The notes under the pieces were generated by a model that saw nothing but the letters and a program-made list of their open reading frames with translations, was not told the DNA's origin and ran no database searches. From Castanea sativa (taxonomy: Eukaryota > Streptophyta > Magnoliopsida > Fagales > Fagaceae), in assembly GCF_040712315.1 (NCBI RefSeq), contig NC_134015.1, positions 17,981,614-18,045,613 of the forward strand: a DNA stretch of 64,000 bases, written 5' to 3'. Made by a program: the position numbers and the translations under genes. Positions 33,189 through 46,190 of this stretch are shown piece after piece (positions within the stretch are counted from its first letter, which is position 1; each line of letters starts with the position of its first letter).

Positions 33189-34686
33189 TCAATGTCTTTT
33201 TTCCATACTCAACTTCACGTGCCACCTTAACTAGTCAAGTCCAAGTTACGCAGTCATTAAACTAGGCAATACTTTCTAGAACGGGTATCGAACACCGTAC
33301 ACAGTTATTTCCATTATATTAGAAAAAAAAATTAAGATGTTGAAATATAGAAAATTTCTAGACCACATATCCATGTTGTGATTAACACAGCTCAAGCCAA
33401 GGCTTTAAAGCTAGAAGAAAAACGAAAAAGAAGTCAATTAATGGGGGTTATATAATATGGGTTTTATTAATATATGTTCTTAAAATATATATTAATAAAT
33501 TTAAAAAAAAAACTTTTTATAGAGTGGTGAAAAGCTGACTAATTTTTTTTTTTTTTCATAAAAATTTTTTAAAATAAGTGATTAGAATATACATTAATGG
33601 TAACCTATATAAAAAGTCAAAGTAATTGTAATTTTCAACTTATGTTGTCTTGTCAGACAATTTGGTGTGAAATAGTACGGTCTTGAGACTAAGATTTAGA
33701 AATTCCACACTAGAATGTGGAAGTTTCTAATTTTTTTATTTTATTATTATACCTCGTATACTTGATCTAGACTATATTCAAACTGTTTGAGCACGTGTTC
33801 AAAAACTTCTACCACAAATATGAAATAACAAAGTTCCACGGAGAATATAGCATAAGTCTAAAAGCCAACTTTGTCATTCAAAAAGCGGTTGGTAATTGTG
33901 GATAAAACTATAAAAGTACAAATTGCCCATCTCATATTCATACACTGATTTTCAAAATGGAAGGGTGTGCTATATATGGTCAACAACAAGAGAATTGAAT
34001 AACAAAGAAAGTTGACTGGTATTTTAAAAAAATTATTAAATACTTTCAGAATATTATAAATATAAATTTTTTCTCTCACGTAAATAATTGGTCTTATCAT
34101 GAATTTAATTAATAAGACTACTATTTATGTGAGAGAATAAATTACACATTTATGTGAGATGATAAAATACATATTTATAGTACTCCGGAAGCACACAATA
34201 ACTTCTTGGTATCTCTTATCTTTGTTGTGCACCTATAATGTTGTCAAGTTGTACTATTTTTCTCTGAAAAGTAGGTGTAAAGGCCGGAATAGGCTGTGAA
34301 TTGAATCTCATACTAATTTTATATTTATTGTGAAAACCAATGTCTGAAGGACCTACATGTATAAAAAGTGCCAGAGGTTGTTGCATATTATGTGTCCTCT
34401 CAAATAGTTAGGTCATAAATTAAGTAATCACAACTTATGTGAATTTTTAAGGAGTGCACCTTTTGGTTGTTGGAACGTAAGCAAGACATGGAAAATTAAA
34501 TATGAAAATTCAATATTGATCATTGACCCAATAAATTAAAGAACATAAAGATATGGTTTGGATTGTTTCTTGGGCGCTGGGATATATTTTTATTACAAGC
34601 TTCTAAAATTTGCTACATGAACTAGAAGCGGCTCGCTAAAAGGCATCCAGAAAGGGTTGATGATGTTGGTGTGATGTTCAATGAAT

Positions 34687-34745
<59 letters not shown>

Positions 34746-35039
34746 AATAGTTGGTCAATGTTCCAATAAAATGTCATCATTTGATGAGTGATTGAATCTG
34801 ACGAGTTATGAATTGAAATTGAAGTCTTTGAGTAAGATTGATAATCCAATGAGCTTCACACACAGTCCAAGTGAGAAGGAGAAGGTTGAGCCTCAAATTG
34901 TCCAATGGAAATTTGTGCAGGTGATCATGAAATTAATGAAATAAAATTAAAAATACGATGAGGTTGACTCTATTATGATCACGCATATATGTAATAGTAA
35001 AAATCATGTTTAGAAAAACAAAAACAAAAAAAACTTCTT
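33189..35039. other. AT-rich intergenic DNA
   Basis: No supported gene. A (TA)n(GA)n microsatellite lies at about 34688-34742. Near 33460-33610 an imperfect inverted repeat (TTAATATATGTTCTTA against AGAATATACATTAATGG) may be an eroded MITE. Confidence 0.5.
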
Positions 35040-35410
35040 AATTTACATTTATTTTTTGGGTAGAAACGGGAAAGTCTTATTTGAATATAACAGAATTTAT
35101 ACATATGCAGCTATATCCTGCCTAACAGGAAATATCCTACTAATCCCTTGTCCAGCCATATCCCTTACAAAACTTTGGTGTACAAAATTGGTACAGGGGT
35201 CATAGACGGTCAAAAGTTGCTACAGGTGGTTTCCACGTTTCGCTAACACATCTGCGCATTTATTGGCCTCACGGTAGACGTGGTGCACCTGAACCACCCA
35301 TGCCCGCTTCATAAGACTCCTGCAATCACATATTAAAGGAAGTACATTAGGCAGGAAATTATTAGTTGAAGCAGTCAACCAAGATGATTATTGGTAAAAC
35401 CTTTAACTCC
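35040..35410 (-). pseudogene. LINE RNase H-domain fragment (antisense)
   Basis: Minus-strand translation gives LICDCRSLMKR, then VQVHHVYREANKCADVLAKR, the C-terminal end of the RNase H domain of plant LINE ORF2, where VYREAN...AD is the conserved final block. It is followed by an FVRDMAGQGISR-like tail with stops. The rest of the element is missing. Confidence 0.75.
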
Positions 35411-36912
35411 TACCATAATGTATCCTCTCGCAAATTATATTTCAATACTGTAGATTTATACCATGAAATCCTCTTGAAGGAAAATTAAACTAAAATTTCT
35501 AGAAAGTGCATATAAATACTAATGAAGTACTGCAGGCTGCAGCCCCCGCTTAACACATTAATTCTCTCCCTAGTCCAACCATAAATAAAAACTGAAGGCT
35601 GGATATCTTTCTTATTTTTCTTCCTTTGAATGAAATTATATATTAAAGTTGTACTATTAATTTATAAAATGTATATTAGATCTTTAGTTACTGCCTCTGA
35701 TACAATAATTACCTTATGCATTAAATATATGCATCATTCACTTGCATAGTATGTAGACCTATATACTATGAGAAGATTGGTGTGTGTGTATATATTGTTA
35801 GGTATGCACATGTGAGTGAAGTCTCACATTGAATAATAATGAAAAGAATAAGTGGTTAATATAAAATAGTTGAGCTTATACTTATCGAGCTTAGGCCTTT
35901 TGTATTAGTGTGTTTATATATGTTACATTAACTATTTAAGGAGTCTCCCTAAAGTATTTATCTCCACAATGAATAATGAAGTGAAGAATGAAGCCCAAGT
36001 GATTTCATTGCATGGAAAAGTTTGCCATAATATAATTTTTTCCTATTTTGTATTTGTCTAAATATGAAATTTGATCAGTATTGTAGTTATTAATTGTGTT
36101 TAGGTCTTTTGGTTAAATGTGCTTTTATATGTTATATTAACTACTTACGTAAAGAGTCGTCTAAAGGTGTTTATCTCCACATTGAATAATGATGAGAAAA
36201 ATGAAGCGAAGTGATTTTAATTCACAGTTACTAATCATAAGACTTGGTCTTTCTTCTTATCTATGTCATAATAATTGAAAAATAAATTTAAATTAATTAA
36301 AACTCAAGTTTCAAATTAAATTCAACTAATTGGTAACTCGTGACATGCATGGAAATTAAAAGTTTAACATAATTTTTTTGTAGTTTTTGTTTTGTATTTG
36401 TCTTAATATGAAATTTGATCAATATTGTAGTTATTAATTGACATTTATTATGATTATATTTGTATATGGAACTATATATTTTAGCATTATGTATTTATCA
36501 TGATAATTTTTGTATATGAAATTAGATATTCTATCATTTAACCAAAATATGATGTCAAGATTCTAATGAAAGGTTTAAAGCCAAGATCCTTATAATTTAA
36601 CTAGTTGACACCTTCTAGTGTTTCCAACATATACATCTAGAATTTAAATCCTCTCTCCTTCAACTATTGAATTATCATGGAAAAAAAAAAAAAAAGGAGG
36701 AGAAGGAGGAGGGTTTATATATAAAATAAAATTTAAACTTGATTAATATATATATATATATATATATATAAATTAAAATAATTACATGTAAGATTGTTAG
36801 ACCTCAAAAGTTTATGTGACACAATATTATGAGGTCAATTGTGGAATCCAATTAATTGATAAATTTTCTTGTCATCGATTAAGAGATTTAGAGTTCAAAC
36901 CTCACTTATACC
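35411..36912. other. AT-rich intergenic DNA with a repeated segment
   Basis: No supported gene. A segment with GTATTTATCTCCACAATGAATAATGA near 35955 recurs in changed form near 36165 (GTGTTTATCTCCACATTGAATAATGA), and TGATCAGTATTGTAGTTATTAATTG near 36073 recurs near 36417, so there is an old duplication. There is a (TA)n tract near 36748-36770. Confidence 0.5.
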
Positions 36913-36927
36913 AAAAATCAATATGGT
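36913..36927. repeat. Target-site duplication, left (LINE 1)
   Basis: AAAAATCAATATGGT is repeated at 42664-42678, immediately after the A-tail. At least the 10 bases TCAATATGGT are independent of the A-run. Confidence 0.9.
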
Positions 36928-37099
36928 AAGTACAACATATTCACTTTCTTCTTGAATAAACTCTCCCTTGTAGGAGCCTTTTCTCTCAAATCATGGTAAG
37001 AGTCCCTTCCCTCCCTTAGACCTCATCTAAGGGTCTTCTCTTGGTCTACTCTCTGTCTTAGTCTCTTAGATAGATAGTAGACACTACAGTTTAGGAAAT

Positions 37100-38553
37100 A
37101 TGGAGCAGGAAGTAATGGATTGTTTAAAGAAACTGAAGCTTACAAAGGAAGAAAAGGAGGATATCATCGTTGCAAAAACCAGCAGACCTGAGATTGTTGA
37201 AGAATGCTCTCTGAGCTTATTTGGGCGTTTACTCACAGAACGTCACCAAAATCAAAGGGCTTTCAAGAACACCTTAAGGGCTGCGTGGAAGATGGGTTCT
37301 AATCTAAGGATTGTTGAAGTGGGAAACAACGTTCTGCAGTTCAAGTTCAGCTCAATCTATCAACTAGAGTGGGTTGAAAAAGTGGGCCCTGGAACTTCGA
37401 CGACGACTTTCTTCTTCTATGCCGATGGAGGAAAGGTTTAACACCTACAAACATATTTTTCTCTCATTCTCCTTTCTGGGTACAGGTTTGGGGCCTTCCA
37501 TTTGAACACATGTCTGAAGATATAGGAAGGGACATTGGAAGCAAGATTGGAAGGATCATTGAAGTGGACAAATGATCTCTACAAACTGATCAAGCGAAGT
37601 TCATGAGGATTCGAATTGATTTTCCCTTTGACAAACCTCTTCGGAGGGGAGGGTATATCACCAACAAAGAGGAAGAGAGATGCTGGGTTGATTTTCGGTA
37701 TAAGAGACTTCCCACCTTTTGTTACTTCTATGAAATACTTGGGCATGATGAAAAACACTGCTCTCAAAATCCATTAGAGCAACGGTCAGACTGACAATAT
37801 GGAGAATGGCTAAGGACAGGAGGTGCTACCAAAAATGGAGGCGGAAAAACTAGAACAAACAGCAACAGGAGCTCAGATTTCATGGGGACAGATGCTACAA
37901 GAACAAGCTCTCAATCGACGATAACCATGCTAAGCTCACCAATTCAAACAGAAGGTGGAAAGGAGAAGGGCAAGGATAGTTGTCAGACCATGGAAGGTGG
38001 GAACACCTTGGGACATGTGATTGGCATAAGCAAGTCAAATCCTAGTGAGCTGTATAATATGAGCAGATGGGACAACACTGCAAAGTTCGGGCAAGATTTG
38101 AGGTCTGAACAAGAGACACGTAAAAAACAAAAAGTCACTAGAATCGAATTAGTCAGGGAGCGGTTTAGAGTGAACAAGGAAGTCCAACCAGTTGTTGAAG
38201 AAAAGAATGGGCCAGATATAGAAGGGTTGGAAGGGTCAAGCCCAATAAAGCTTGGTACCTAGACAAGTATAAGTGAAGATATGAGAGAACATGGGCTAGG
38301 CCCAAAAAATGAGAAGAAGCAAGTAAAAAAAGCCAATTTGAAAAAAATAGCTAGAGAAAAGGGGAAAGCCCAAGAGGTGGAAATGTCAACCCAGACCCAT
38401 AAGGTAAGTAAAAAACGATTAGAGAATATTGAAACTCCTTTTAAGTCTGAAGGTAGGACTCTAAAACGTTTGTGTGAAAGGAACTCAGATGGAGATGTGA
38501 TCTCATCTTATGAAATGGCGGTGGCTGCTGTGCAGTACCACCGAGAGCAATGA
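37100..38553 (+). pseudogene. LINE 1 ORF1 (DUF4283 plus zinc knuckle), broken
   Basis: It begins MEQEVMDCLKKLKLTKEEKE. The DUF4283 part continues to about 37560 (WVQVWGLPFEHMSEDIGR after a frameshift between 37380 and 37500). A zinc-knuckle region near 37719-37760 reads FCYFYEILGHDEKHC, where the second Cys of the C-x2-C-x4-H-x4-C pattern is Tyr. In-frame stops lie at 37573, 37792 and 38260. The C-terminal part is Lys/Glu-rich and ends YHREQ. Its TGA overlaps the ATG of ORF2 (ATGA at 38550-38553), the tight ORF1-ORF2 linkage seen in plant L1s. ORF1 proteins bind the element RNA; this copy is dead. Confidence 0.85.
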
Positions 38554-41500
38554 TTACTTTGTGGTGGAACTGTCGAGGGATTGGGAACCATTGGACAGTT
38601 AGAGTGTTGCGCAAATTCGTGCAGCGGTGGGATCCCAAAATTGCCTTCTTATCGGAGACAAAACTTAAGAAGAAACTTATGAAAAAGAGAAAGAAAAAGC
38701 TGGTTTTGCAAATGGTGTGATCATTCCCAGCTCAGGTAGGAGTGGAGGGGTAGCACTATTATGGAAAAAAGATATCACAGTGGAAGTTCAGGGCTATTTA
38801 GGAAACTATGTTGATGCAATTGTCATTGATCCAAACGCAGGCTTCAACTGGCGTATCACTGGCTTTTATGGTCACCTTGAGGCTCATCGTAGAAAGGAGT
38901 CTTGGAATCTTCTAGAAAGGTTGAACACGCAGTACCAACTCCCTTGGTTGTGCTTCGGGGATTTTAACAAAATTGTTTCAACAGAGGAAAAATTGGGTGG
39001 GGTTCGAAGATCTCAAAGACAGATGGATGACTTTAGGGAAGCAATCCACCATTGTGGGTTCAAAGACATCGGATATTGTGGACCTGATTTCACATGGTGT
39101 AATATGCAGGAAGGGGAGAATATAATATACCTGAGATTAGACCGAGCTCTTGCTACCATGGAGTGGATAAATGCCTATAAAGATGTAAGAGTGCGCCATT
39201 TGGTGGACTCCACCTCAGACCATTGTGCCTTGCTTATTACTGATGCTTTTATTCCACAACCACCTAGAAGGCGACAATTCCACTTTGAAGCTATGTGGGT
39301 CAAAAACGAAGAGTGAAGAAAGATTATTAAAGAGGCGTGTAGGGTTGTAGGGATTTAAATACCCCAAATGGTATTGCTACTGGATTAAAGCAATGTCTCG
39401 TGGATCTCTCAAGGTGGAATAATAATGTTTTTGGGCAAGTCCCTCGGCAAATACAAAAGAAGAGAAAGACTCTCAGTACACTGGTTCTTAGAGACAGAGA
39501 TGGTAGCCTGGGTAACGAAATCAACACTGAGAAGGGAAATTAATGACTTACTAGACAATGAAGACCACAACACAAAATATTTCCACTCAAAAGCTTCAAA
39601 GAGGAAAAAGAAAAACACCATTAACAGAATAATGGACGAGAATAGAAACTGGTGTGAGACCATAGAGAGCATTGCAGATGTAGTTGTGTCGTACTTTGAA
39701 AAATTGTATACCACCTCCCATCCCACTCACATGTCTGAGGTCATCGATACTATACCGTAAAAAATCTGTCCTGAAATGAACCAAAGCCTAATCAAGGAAT
39801 TCTCAAAGGAGGAAGTTAAGGCCGCTCTTAAACAGATGCATCCAACCAAAGCTCCAGGTCCTAACGGTATGTCTGCTATTTTCTTTCAAAAGTACTAGGA
39901 TATAGTTGGTAATGATATTATTAGCATGGTTTTGAATGTCTTAAATTCCAGTATGTCCATGGCAAACATTAATAGAACTAATATTACCCTGGTGCCAAAA
40001 ACTAAAAGCCCCTTTAAAATGACAGAGTTTAGACCCATAAGTCTGACCAATGTCATGTATAAACTCGAATCAAAAGTTTTGGCCAACCACCTCAAGGCAA
40101 TCCTCCCCCATATCATAACAAAAAATCAAAGTGCGTTTCTCTCTGAGAGGCTAATTACGGACAATGTTTTTGTAGCCTTTGAACTTATGCACTATCTAGA
40201 TTATAAAAGGGATGGGAAGGAATGTTATATGGCAATAAAACTTGATATGAGCAAAGCCTATGATAGAGTAGAATGAGGTTTTATTGAACAGGTGATGGAA
40301 AAAATGGGTTTTCATGAGAAATAGATAAGTATTATCATGCATAGTATTACTACAGTCTCCTACTTTGTTCTTATTAACGGTGTTGCCTATGGTAGCATAA
40401 TTCCCACTAGAGGTCTACGTCAGGAGACCCACTTTCACCTTATCTATTTCTGTTATGTGCAGATGGCTTTTCCTCCCTTATTAATGATGCGGTCAAGAAT
40501 CAGAGTATGAGTAGGATAACTATATGTAGAGGCTACCCCATGGTAACACATTTATTCTTCGCTAATGACAGCCTCCTCTTCTACAAAGCTAACAACCAAA
40601 AATGTCAAAGACTTGTTGATATGCTCCAATTATATGAGGCAGCATCTGGTCAAAAAATTAATACAGAAAAATCCTCAGTGTTTTTCAACAACAATACCCT
40701 TGAGGAAAAAAAGAATGAGATGTTGAATATTTTGGGACCGATGCAAATACCCGACACAACAAATATCTGGGTCTACCCTCGATTATCAACAAGTTAAAAA
40801 TTGAAATCTTTGCAAAGGTGAAGGAAAGAGTAGAGAAGAAACTTTCAGGGTGGAAGGAGAAATTGCTATCTATGGGCGGGAGAGAGATCCTCATAAAGGC
40901 AGTTGCCCAAGTGAACGCTATGAGTTGCTTTCAGCTCCCAAAAAGCCTTTGTGATGAGATTGAAGGTTTGATGAGAAGATTTTGGTGGGCACAAAGAGGC
41001 CAGGAATCAAAAATTGCTTGGGTAAGCTGGAAGAAAATGTGCAAATCAAAACTTAAAAGAGGAATGGACTTTCGGAATCTACAAGCTTTCAACCTTGCTA
41101 TGCTAGCCAAGCAAGGATGGAGGCTTCTGGTGAATCCTAATTTCCTAGTGGCCCGAATCTATAAGGCAAGATACTACCCACATGGAGATATCTTTAGAGC
41201 AAAACTTGGATCCAACCCTTCTTACACTTGGAGGAGCATCATGAAGGGTATGGAAGTGGTGAAGAGGGGAACCTGTTGGAGAGTTGGCAATAGTAACATG
41301 ATCCACATTTGGGAAAACAAATGGCTTCCTACTCCCTCAACTTACAAAATAATTTCTCCCCAACAGCCTTATGATGATTTTTCAATGGTCTCTACTCTTA
41401 TTGATAGAGACACCAAAAGGTGGAATGTTGATTTAGTAAAATCCCTTTTCCTCCCCTTTGAGGCAAATACAGTTCTCAACATCCCTCTCAATCACAACCT

Positions 41501-42582
41501 CCCAGATGATAAAATTATTTGGGTTGGTAACAAAAAAGGTGAATTCACAGTAAAAAGTGCCTATTAATTGCCACTGAGGTTATAGAAGCCGCGGATGAAG
41601 GGGAAAGCTCAACAAGTGATCCAAGAACCCCTCTTTGGAAGAAATTATGGCATTTAAATATCCCTACAAAGATAAGAATTTGTACTTGGAGGATATGTAT
41701 GGATGGCCTCCCAACAATGATGAATCTGCATAAAAGGGGAGTTAATGGGTGCGAGCTTTGTCCATGCTGTGGAAAGGAGCCAGAATCAGTACTCCACTCC
41801 CTTGTTAGATGTGAGGTTGCTAGAAGAATTTGGGATTTTTGGGTAAACTGTCCTGTGGACTTTCTATCTAATGCCATGGATATAACTAATGTGGCTTTGA
41901 AAATTTGTGAAAGTGGCATAACCCAAGATCTCGAAACTTTCTTAGGTGTAGCCTGGGTAATATGGTATAATAGAAATCAAGTGTTTGAATCCTCCTACGA
42001 ACTGCCTATCCAAATTTGGAATTTTGCAAATAGATATCTTCAAGACTTCAAAACCGCCTCAGCAATTTGCTCTCATCATCAGTCTCTGGCAGGGGAAAAA
42101 AAAGGACAAAACCCCCTCCTAGGACCTTCAAAATCAATGTTGATAGAGTTACGTCTGAAAATGGCAGAAGTTCTAGTGTTGGAGTAGCCATTAGAGACTC
42201 GACTGGAATGATCACTGCTGCTTGGTGCAAATATCTTCAAGGTCAATATTCAGTGACAAAAACAGAAGCTCTTGCTGTAGAGTGTGGTGTCCTGTTAGCT
42301 AGAGATATGGAGCTTTCTCATATCATCATTGAATCTGATGCCTTAGCTGCATTCCAAGGCATCTTAGCAGCTGAAATAGAGGGCAACCTCGGTCATGTGT
42401 ACTAAGGAATCCTCTCCATTCTCTCCTCTTTTGGTAGCTGGAGTATTAAGCATGTGAAGAGGGACTACAACAGAGTGGCACATGAGCTCGCTCAATTTGC
42501 AAGGAAGAACGAGACTTCTCAGGTCTGGAAGGGGTTCTCTCCTCCAATAGTGCAGCAGCTTGTACAAGCAAAGTATTTGTAA
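38550..42582 (+). pseudogene. LINE 1 ORF2 (endonuclease, RT, RNase H), broken
   Basis: The endonuclease starts ITLWWNCRGIGN at 38553 and, after a frameshift near 38700, continues at 38717-39316 (LCFGDFNKI, SDHCALL). Reverse transcriptase: FRPISLTNVMYKLESKVLAN (about 40028), MAIKLDMSKAYDRVE (about 40229) followed by a TGA where Trp is expected, and HLFFANDSLLF (about 40549-40581), where the catalytic F-A-D-D box reads F-A-N-D. A thumb/linker region is open at 40818-41567. Zinc region: CELCPCCG...HSLVRCE (41752-41818). RNase H (42107-42570): INVDRVTS, TEALAVECG, ESDALAA, VKRDYNRVAHELAQ. It spans at least four frames. Such copies are often misannotated as host 'ribonuclease H' genes. Confidence 0.9.
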
Positions 42583-42663
42583 CTTTTTGGTTTGAGCTTT
42601 ATCCCTGCTTTGTTGTACTTCACCTTCTTGCTTTTTTAATTTAGATATTTCTCATCAAAAAAA

Positions 42664-42678
42664 AAAAATCAATATGGT
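42664..42678. repeat. Target-site duplication, right (LINE 1)
   Basis: AAAAATCAATATGGT, identical to 36913-36927, directly follows the A-tail of LINE 1. Identity over all 15 bases suggests insertion is not extremely old. Confidence 0.9.
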
Positions 42679-43060
42679 GCCGTAGCCTAATAATAAAGAA
42701 CAAATATCATAGATTAGGTCCGGTAGTACATGTGCACATGTTCCACACATTTTACATTGCACATGCCCTTCAGCTTCATGGGCTTGAATCAAGGCATATT
42801 AATTGCCTTAATTCAAGTATAATTAATTAATAGTCTCTATAGGACAACTCTACGCTTATCTATATCCAATTCCACATTGTAAAATTAGTTGAATATACAA
42901 AATCAAAAGAATTTTTTTTCTTTTTTATGGAAAAAACAGTAATTTTTCAGAACCTTCTATTGTTCTTTCTTTGTTCATTCTTTTATTTCAACAAGGTATA
43001 CCATTAATTAATCAGCGGCACTTAATTGTCAATAAATAGTCAATTGCATGGCATTCTTTT

Positions 43061-43106
<46 letters not shown>

Positions 43107-44069
43107 GACTTTTCAAGATAAGGTATGTTAGCATCTAAATCTACTCCTTTAATTTATAAAATTTTTAATTAACAAACTTTGATGGTTAGCTGCTATATCC
43201 ACAAGCATTTTATTGTCTTTAATCTCAGGCTTAGTTCTTTGTGCCTCAATTAGCCCAGCTCTACAGGTTCTTTGAAACTGTAGGGTTTTTTTTTTTTTTT
43301 CATTTACAAATTATATTAACAAAATGCCTGCTTTTGTTTCTCAAAAAAAAAAAAACACTCTAGCTTAAATGCCGCAATCACAACCTTTATTGTAGTAGGT
43401 TTCAGTTAGGCTAACTAGTAAAGTTTCTAATAATTGATACATTGAAACTCTATCAAAAATAAATAAACCTTTATTGTATAATTTTTACTGGAAAAAGTGA
43501 AAATTAATAACTAAAGCAAGTTTCCAGGCTAGATGGGCCAAAGTTGATTAAGCCAAGCCCGGCAACAAGTTAGATCGGGCCTAAGAAATTGTGCACAACC
43601 TACTTCTTTTTAGCCTCTGGTGGGTTGGTTGATACCACCCATTCAATGGACATCCCTAACTGGAGGATACTTTTTGCTGAAAATAACGTACGGAATTCAC
43701 TAGAGCAAATATCAATTGGGTCATGGCTCATGAGTTCCACCTTCTTCTGATCCTACGCATTAGGCCTTTTTTTTTTTTTTTTTTTTAATAAATGAGGGTG
43801 TTTAAAGTTTTTTTTTAACCTTGTCCTACACACAGGAGATTATTACCAGGAAAAATAAATTTTATGAGATCTTAAGAATTACTTTGCCAACCCCTTAAGA
43901 ATCATTAGTCTGCTTACTTATTAGATTTATCAACTAACCAATATATGTTCCTAATGGATACTTCTTTCTTTTTTGCTAATGAATGATGCAATCAGAACAG
44001 AAAAAGGTAAACAAGTTACAAAGTGGGGGAACCAAACCCATATTTATCCTATCCCATAAGGTAAAAATT
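42679..44069. other. AT-rich intergenic DNA
   Basis: No supported gene. A (TA)n tract lies at 43067-43100 and poly-T runs occur near 43290 and 43770. Confidence 0.5.
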
Positions 44070-44560
44070 AGGAGCAAATGAGATGATCAAGGCAACACAA
44101 AAGAGTCCATTTACCTAAGTTATGGACAACAAAATTAGCTTCACTATGTGTATGATTTACAAACTATTCAAAAAAAAAAAAAAGAATTAAAAATAAATTT
44201 GGTTTCATCAATAATATGTTTAATTGTCCAATGAGGAGAAAGCATTGAATTCTATAGATAGAGAATAACATGCTGAGCATCTCCTTCATAAATTACATGC
44301 TTAAATCCCAACTCGATTGTTTTTACTTCTACTAACTAAGTTGCCATAACTATCACTTTTAGAAAATTGCACTTGCATCGAATCGTTCCAAACAACTATT
44401 ACTTTAGGACAATGTGACTAACCATCTTTGGCAGATGCTAGGGGTGTAGGCTCAAATTCTGTAAGGAAATCATCAACCAATTTCCACAACCACCTTCTCA
44501 AAAGAAGTGTCACTTGGTCCTTGACAAGTCACTTACCTCAGCTTTTTTTTTTGTTACGCG
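44070..44560 (-). pseudogene. LINE RNase H-domain fragment (antisense)
   Basis: Minus-strand frames give EVKTIELGFKHVIYEGDAQ (the central RNase H block, E...D) and then FVNHTHSEANFVVHNLGKW, the last block (N...AH.LA), in the usual order. Upstream is LTEFEPTPLASAKDG. A poly-A/T run at 44171-44183 and stops break it. It differs in sequence from the other LINE fragments here, so it is another LINE subfamily. Confidence 0.75.
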
Positions 44561-44569
44561 CTCACTACC

Positions 44570-46190
44570 TAATCTATATATAATAATAATAATAAGTAAA
44601 ATAGAAAGAATTTTTAATTAGAGTCTAATTTTACGTCATGTGTCTTATTTAATCTAAATATTAAAATTTTGTACCAAGTGAATTAATCTACATATATAAT
44701 AATAGGTAAAATTGAGAGAAAATATAATTAGATTTCAAATTAGAATTAAATTACAGTCTAATTTTACGTCATATGTTTCATCTAATCTAAATTTTTAAAT
44801 TTTTGTGCCAAGTGAGTTAATTTAATGTAAGGATTTCAATTAGAATTTAATTTTGTGCCATGTGTCCCATCTAATCTAAGTTTTTTTTAATTTTTGTATC
44901 AAATGAGTTAATTTAGTGTAAAAAATGAGGAGTCCAATATAAATAAACCATTAAAAAAAATATGATTTTTGAATGATTTTATATTTATGAGCTTTTTTTT
45001 TTTTGTATAGCTAAAAACAATTCAAGTTTATAAGTCTCACCCCCCCCCTCTCCACACACACACACACACATATATAAATAGCCAAAACTAAGAGAAAATC
45101 CAATTAAATTCTAAACTGGAGTCTAATTTTGCTCTACGTGTCTCACCTAATTTTTAAATTTGTATGTCAAGTGAATTATTAGGTGCAAAAATAAAAGAGT
45201 CTAAATTCAATTAGCTTCTAAATTGAATTTTAATTAGATTTCAATTTTGTGCATGTGTTCCATCTAATTTTTTAATTTTTGTGGCAAGTAAATTATTAAA
45301 TGTAAAAACAGAAGAGTCTAGATCTAATTAGATTCTCAATTGTATATATGTAATTGTAATTGTTTTTAAATGTATTTGTACATATATACGGGGTTACACA
45401 CTAGTTTAGTGTAAAAAATAAATTTCAATTAGAGTTTAATTTTTGCCACGTGTCCCATCTAATCTAAATTTTTAAAATTTTTTGCCAAATTAATTAATTT
45501 AATGTAGAAAACGATGAGTCCAATATAATAAACCATAAAAAATATAATCATATAACTAAAAAAAATTCAAATTTATAAGTCATATATATATAGGTAAAAC
45601 TTAGAGAAAATTGAATTAGAATTTGAAATTATAATCCAATTTTGCGCCATGTGTCTAAATTTATGTGGGAATTGCACCATAATTATCCACTTAAACTTGT
45701 GTCATGTGTCTGCTTAAGTTTTTTAATCTTTGTATCAAGTGAGTTAATGAATGCAAAATACTAAAAATCTAATATTAATAAACTATAAAATTATTTTTTT
45801 TTAAAAACAATCACATTTACTCAATAAAAATCACCACATGTTTCTCAAAAAATAAATAAAATAAAAATCACCACATAACAAAAATCACTACACGTTCTAT
45901 CTTATTAAAAATTAGAAAAAAAAATGATCATAAGTAGTATTAAATTTAGATAAGAATTTTAATATGTGACTAATTACGTTTGCTTTAAAAAAATAATTTG
46001 ACTAATTATCTATATTTTATGATAAAAATTGTGTTTAATTTTAAATGTATCTATATATATGCATGAATGCATGTGTTACATGCTTTAAAAAAAAATTAAT
46101 TTGACTAATTATTTATATTTTTATAATAAAAATTTTGTTTAATTTTAAATGCATCCATGCATTTGCATGGAGTTACATGCTAGTATTACA
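44570..46190. repeat. Degenerate array of about 110-150-bp AT-rich units
   Basis: At least six irregular units share the order: GAGAAAAT, AATTAGA(G)TCTAATTTT, CG(C/T)CATGTGTC(T/C)(C/T)ATCTAATCTAAATT, TTTTGTGCCAAGTGAGTTAAT. Examples are near 44610, 44740, 44840, 45110, 45230, 45430 and 45640. Units differ in length and are separated by other AT-rich DNA. Near 46050 and 46140 the phrase TAATTTTAAATG(T/C)ATC is repeated. No coding frame. This could be a satellite-like array or several nested copies of one small element. Confidence 0.65.

Larger units (their letters stand above)
36928..42663 (+). mobile_element. Near full-length L1-type LINE 1 (5.74 kb)
   Basis: The element has a 5' leader (36928-37099), ORF1, ORF2, a short 3' region and an A-tail at about 42656-42663, all between target-site duplications. 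In ORF2 the endonuclease, reverse transcriptase, zinc-finger and RNase H regions follow the usual order of plant L1 elements. At least four frameshifts and several stops disable both frames. Orientation is plus. The insertion point separates TTATACC-AAAAA from TCAATATGGTGCCG, so the empty site can be inferred exactly. Confidence 0.93.

Noticed and set aside
33457..33620. MITE similar to the 17406 family
   Set aside because: The inverted repeat is too eroded and no flanking duplication could be found.
37100..42582. Separate host genes for a 'ribonuclease H' or 'reverse transcriptase' protein
   Set aside because: All pieces fall in order inside one LINE with target-site duplications, and frames are broken.
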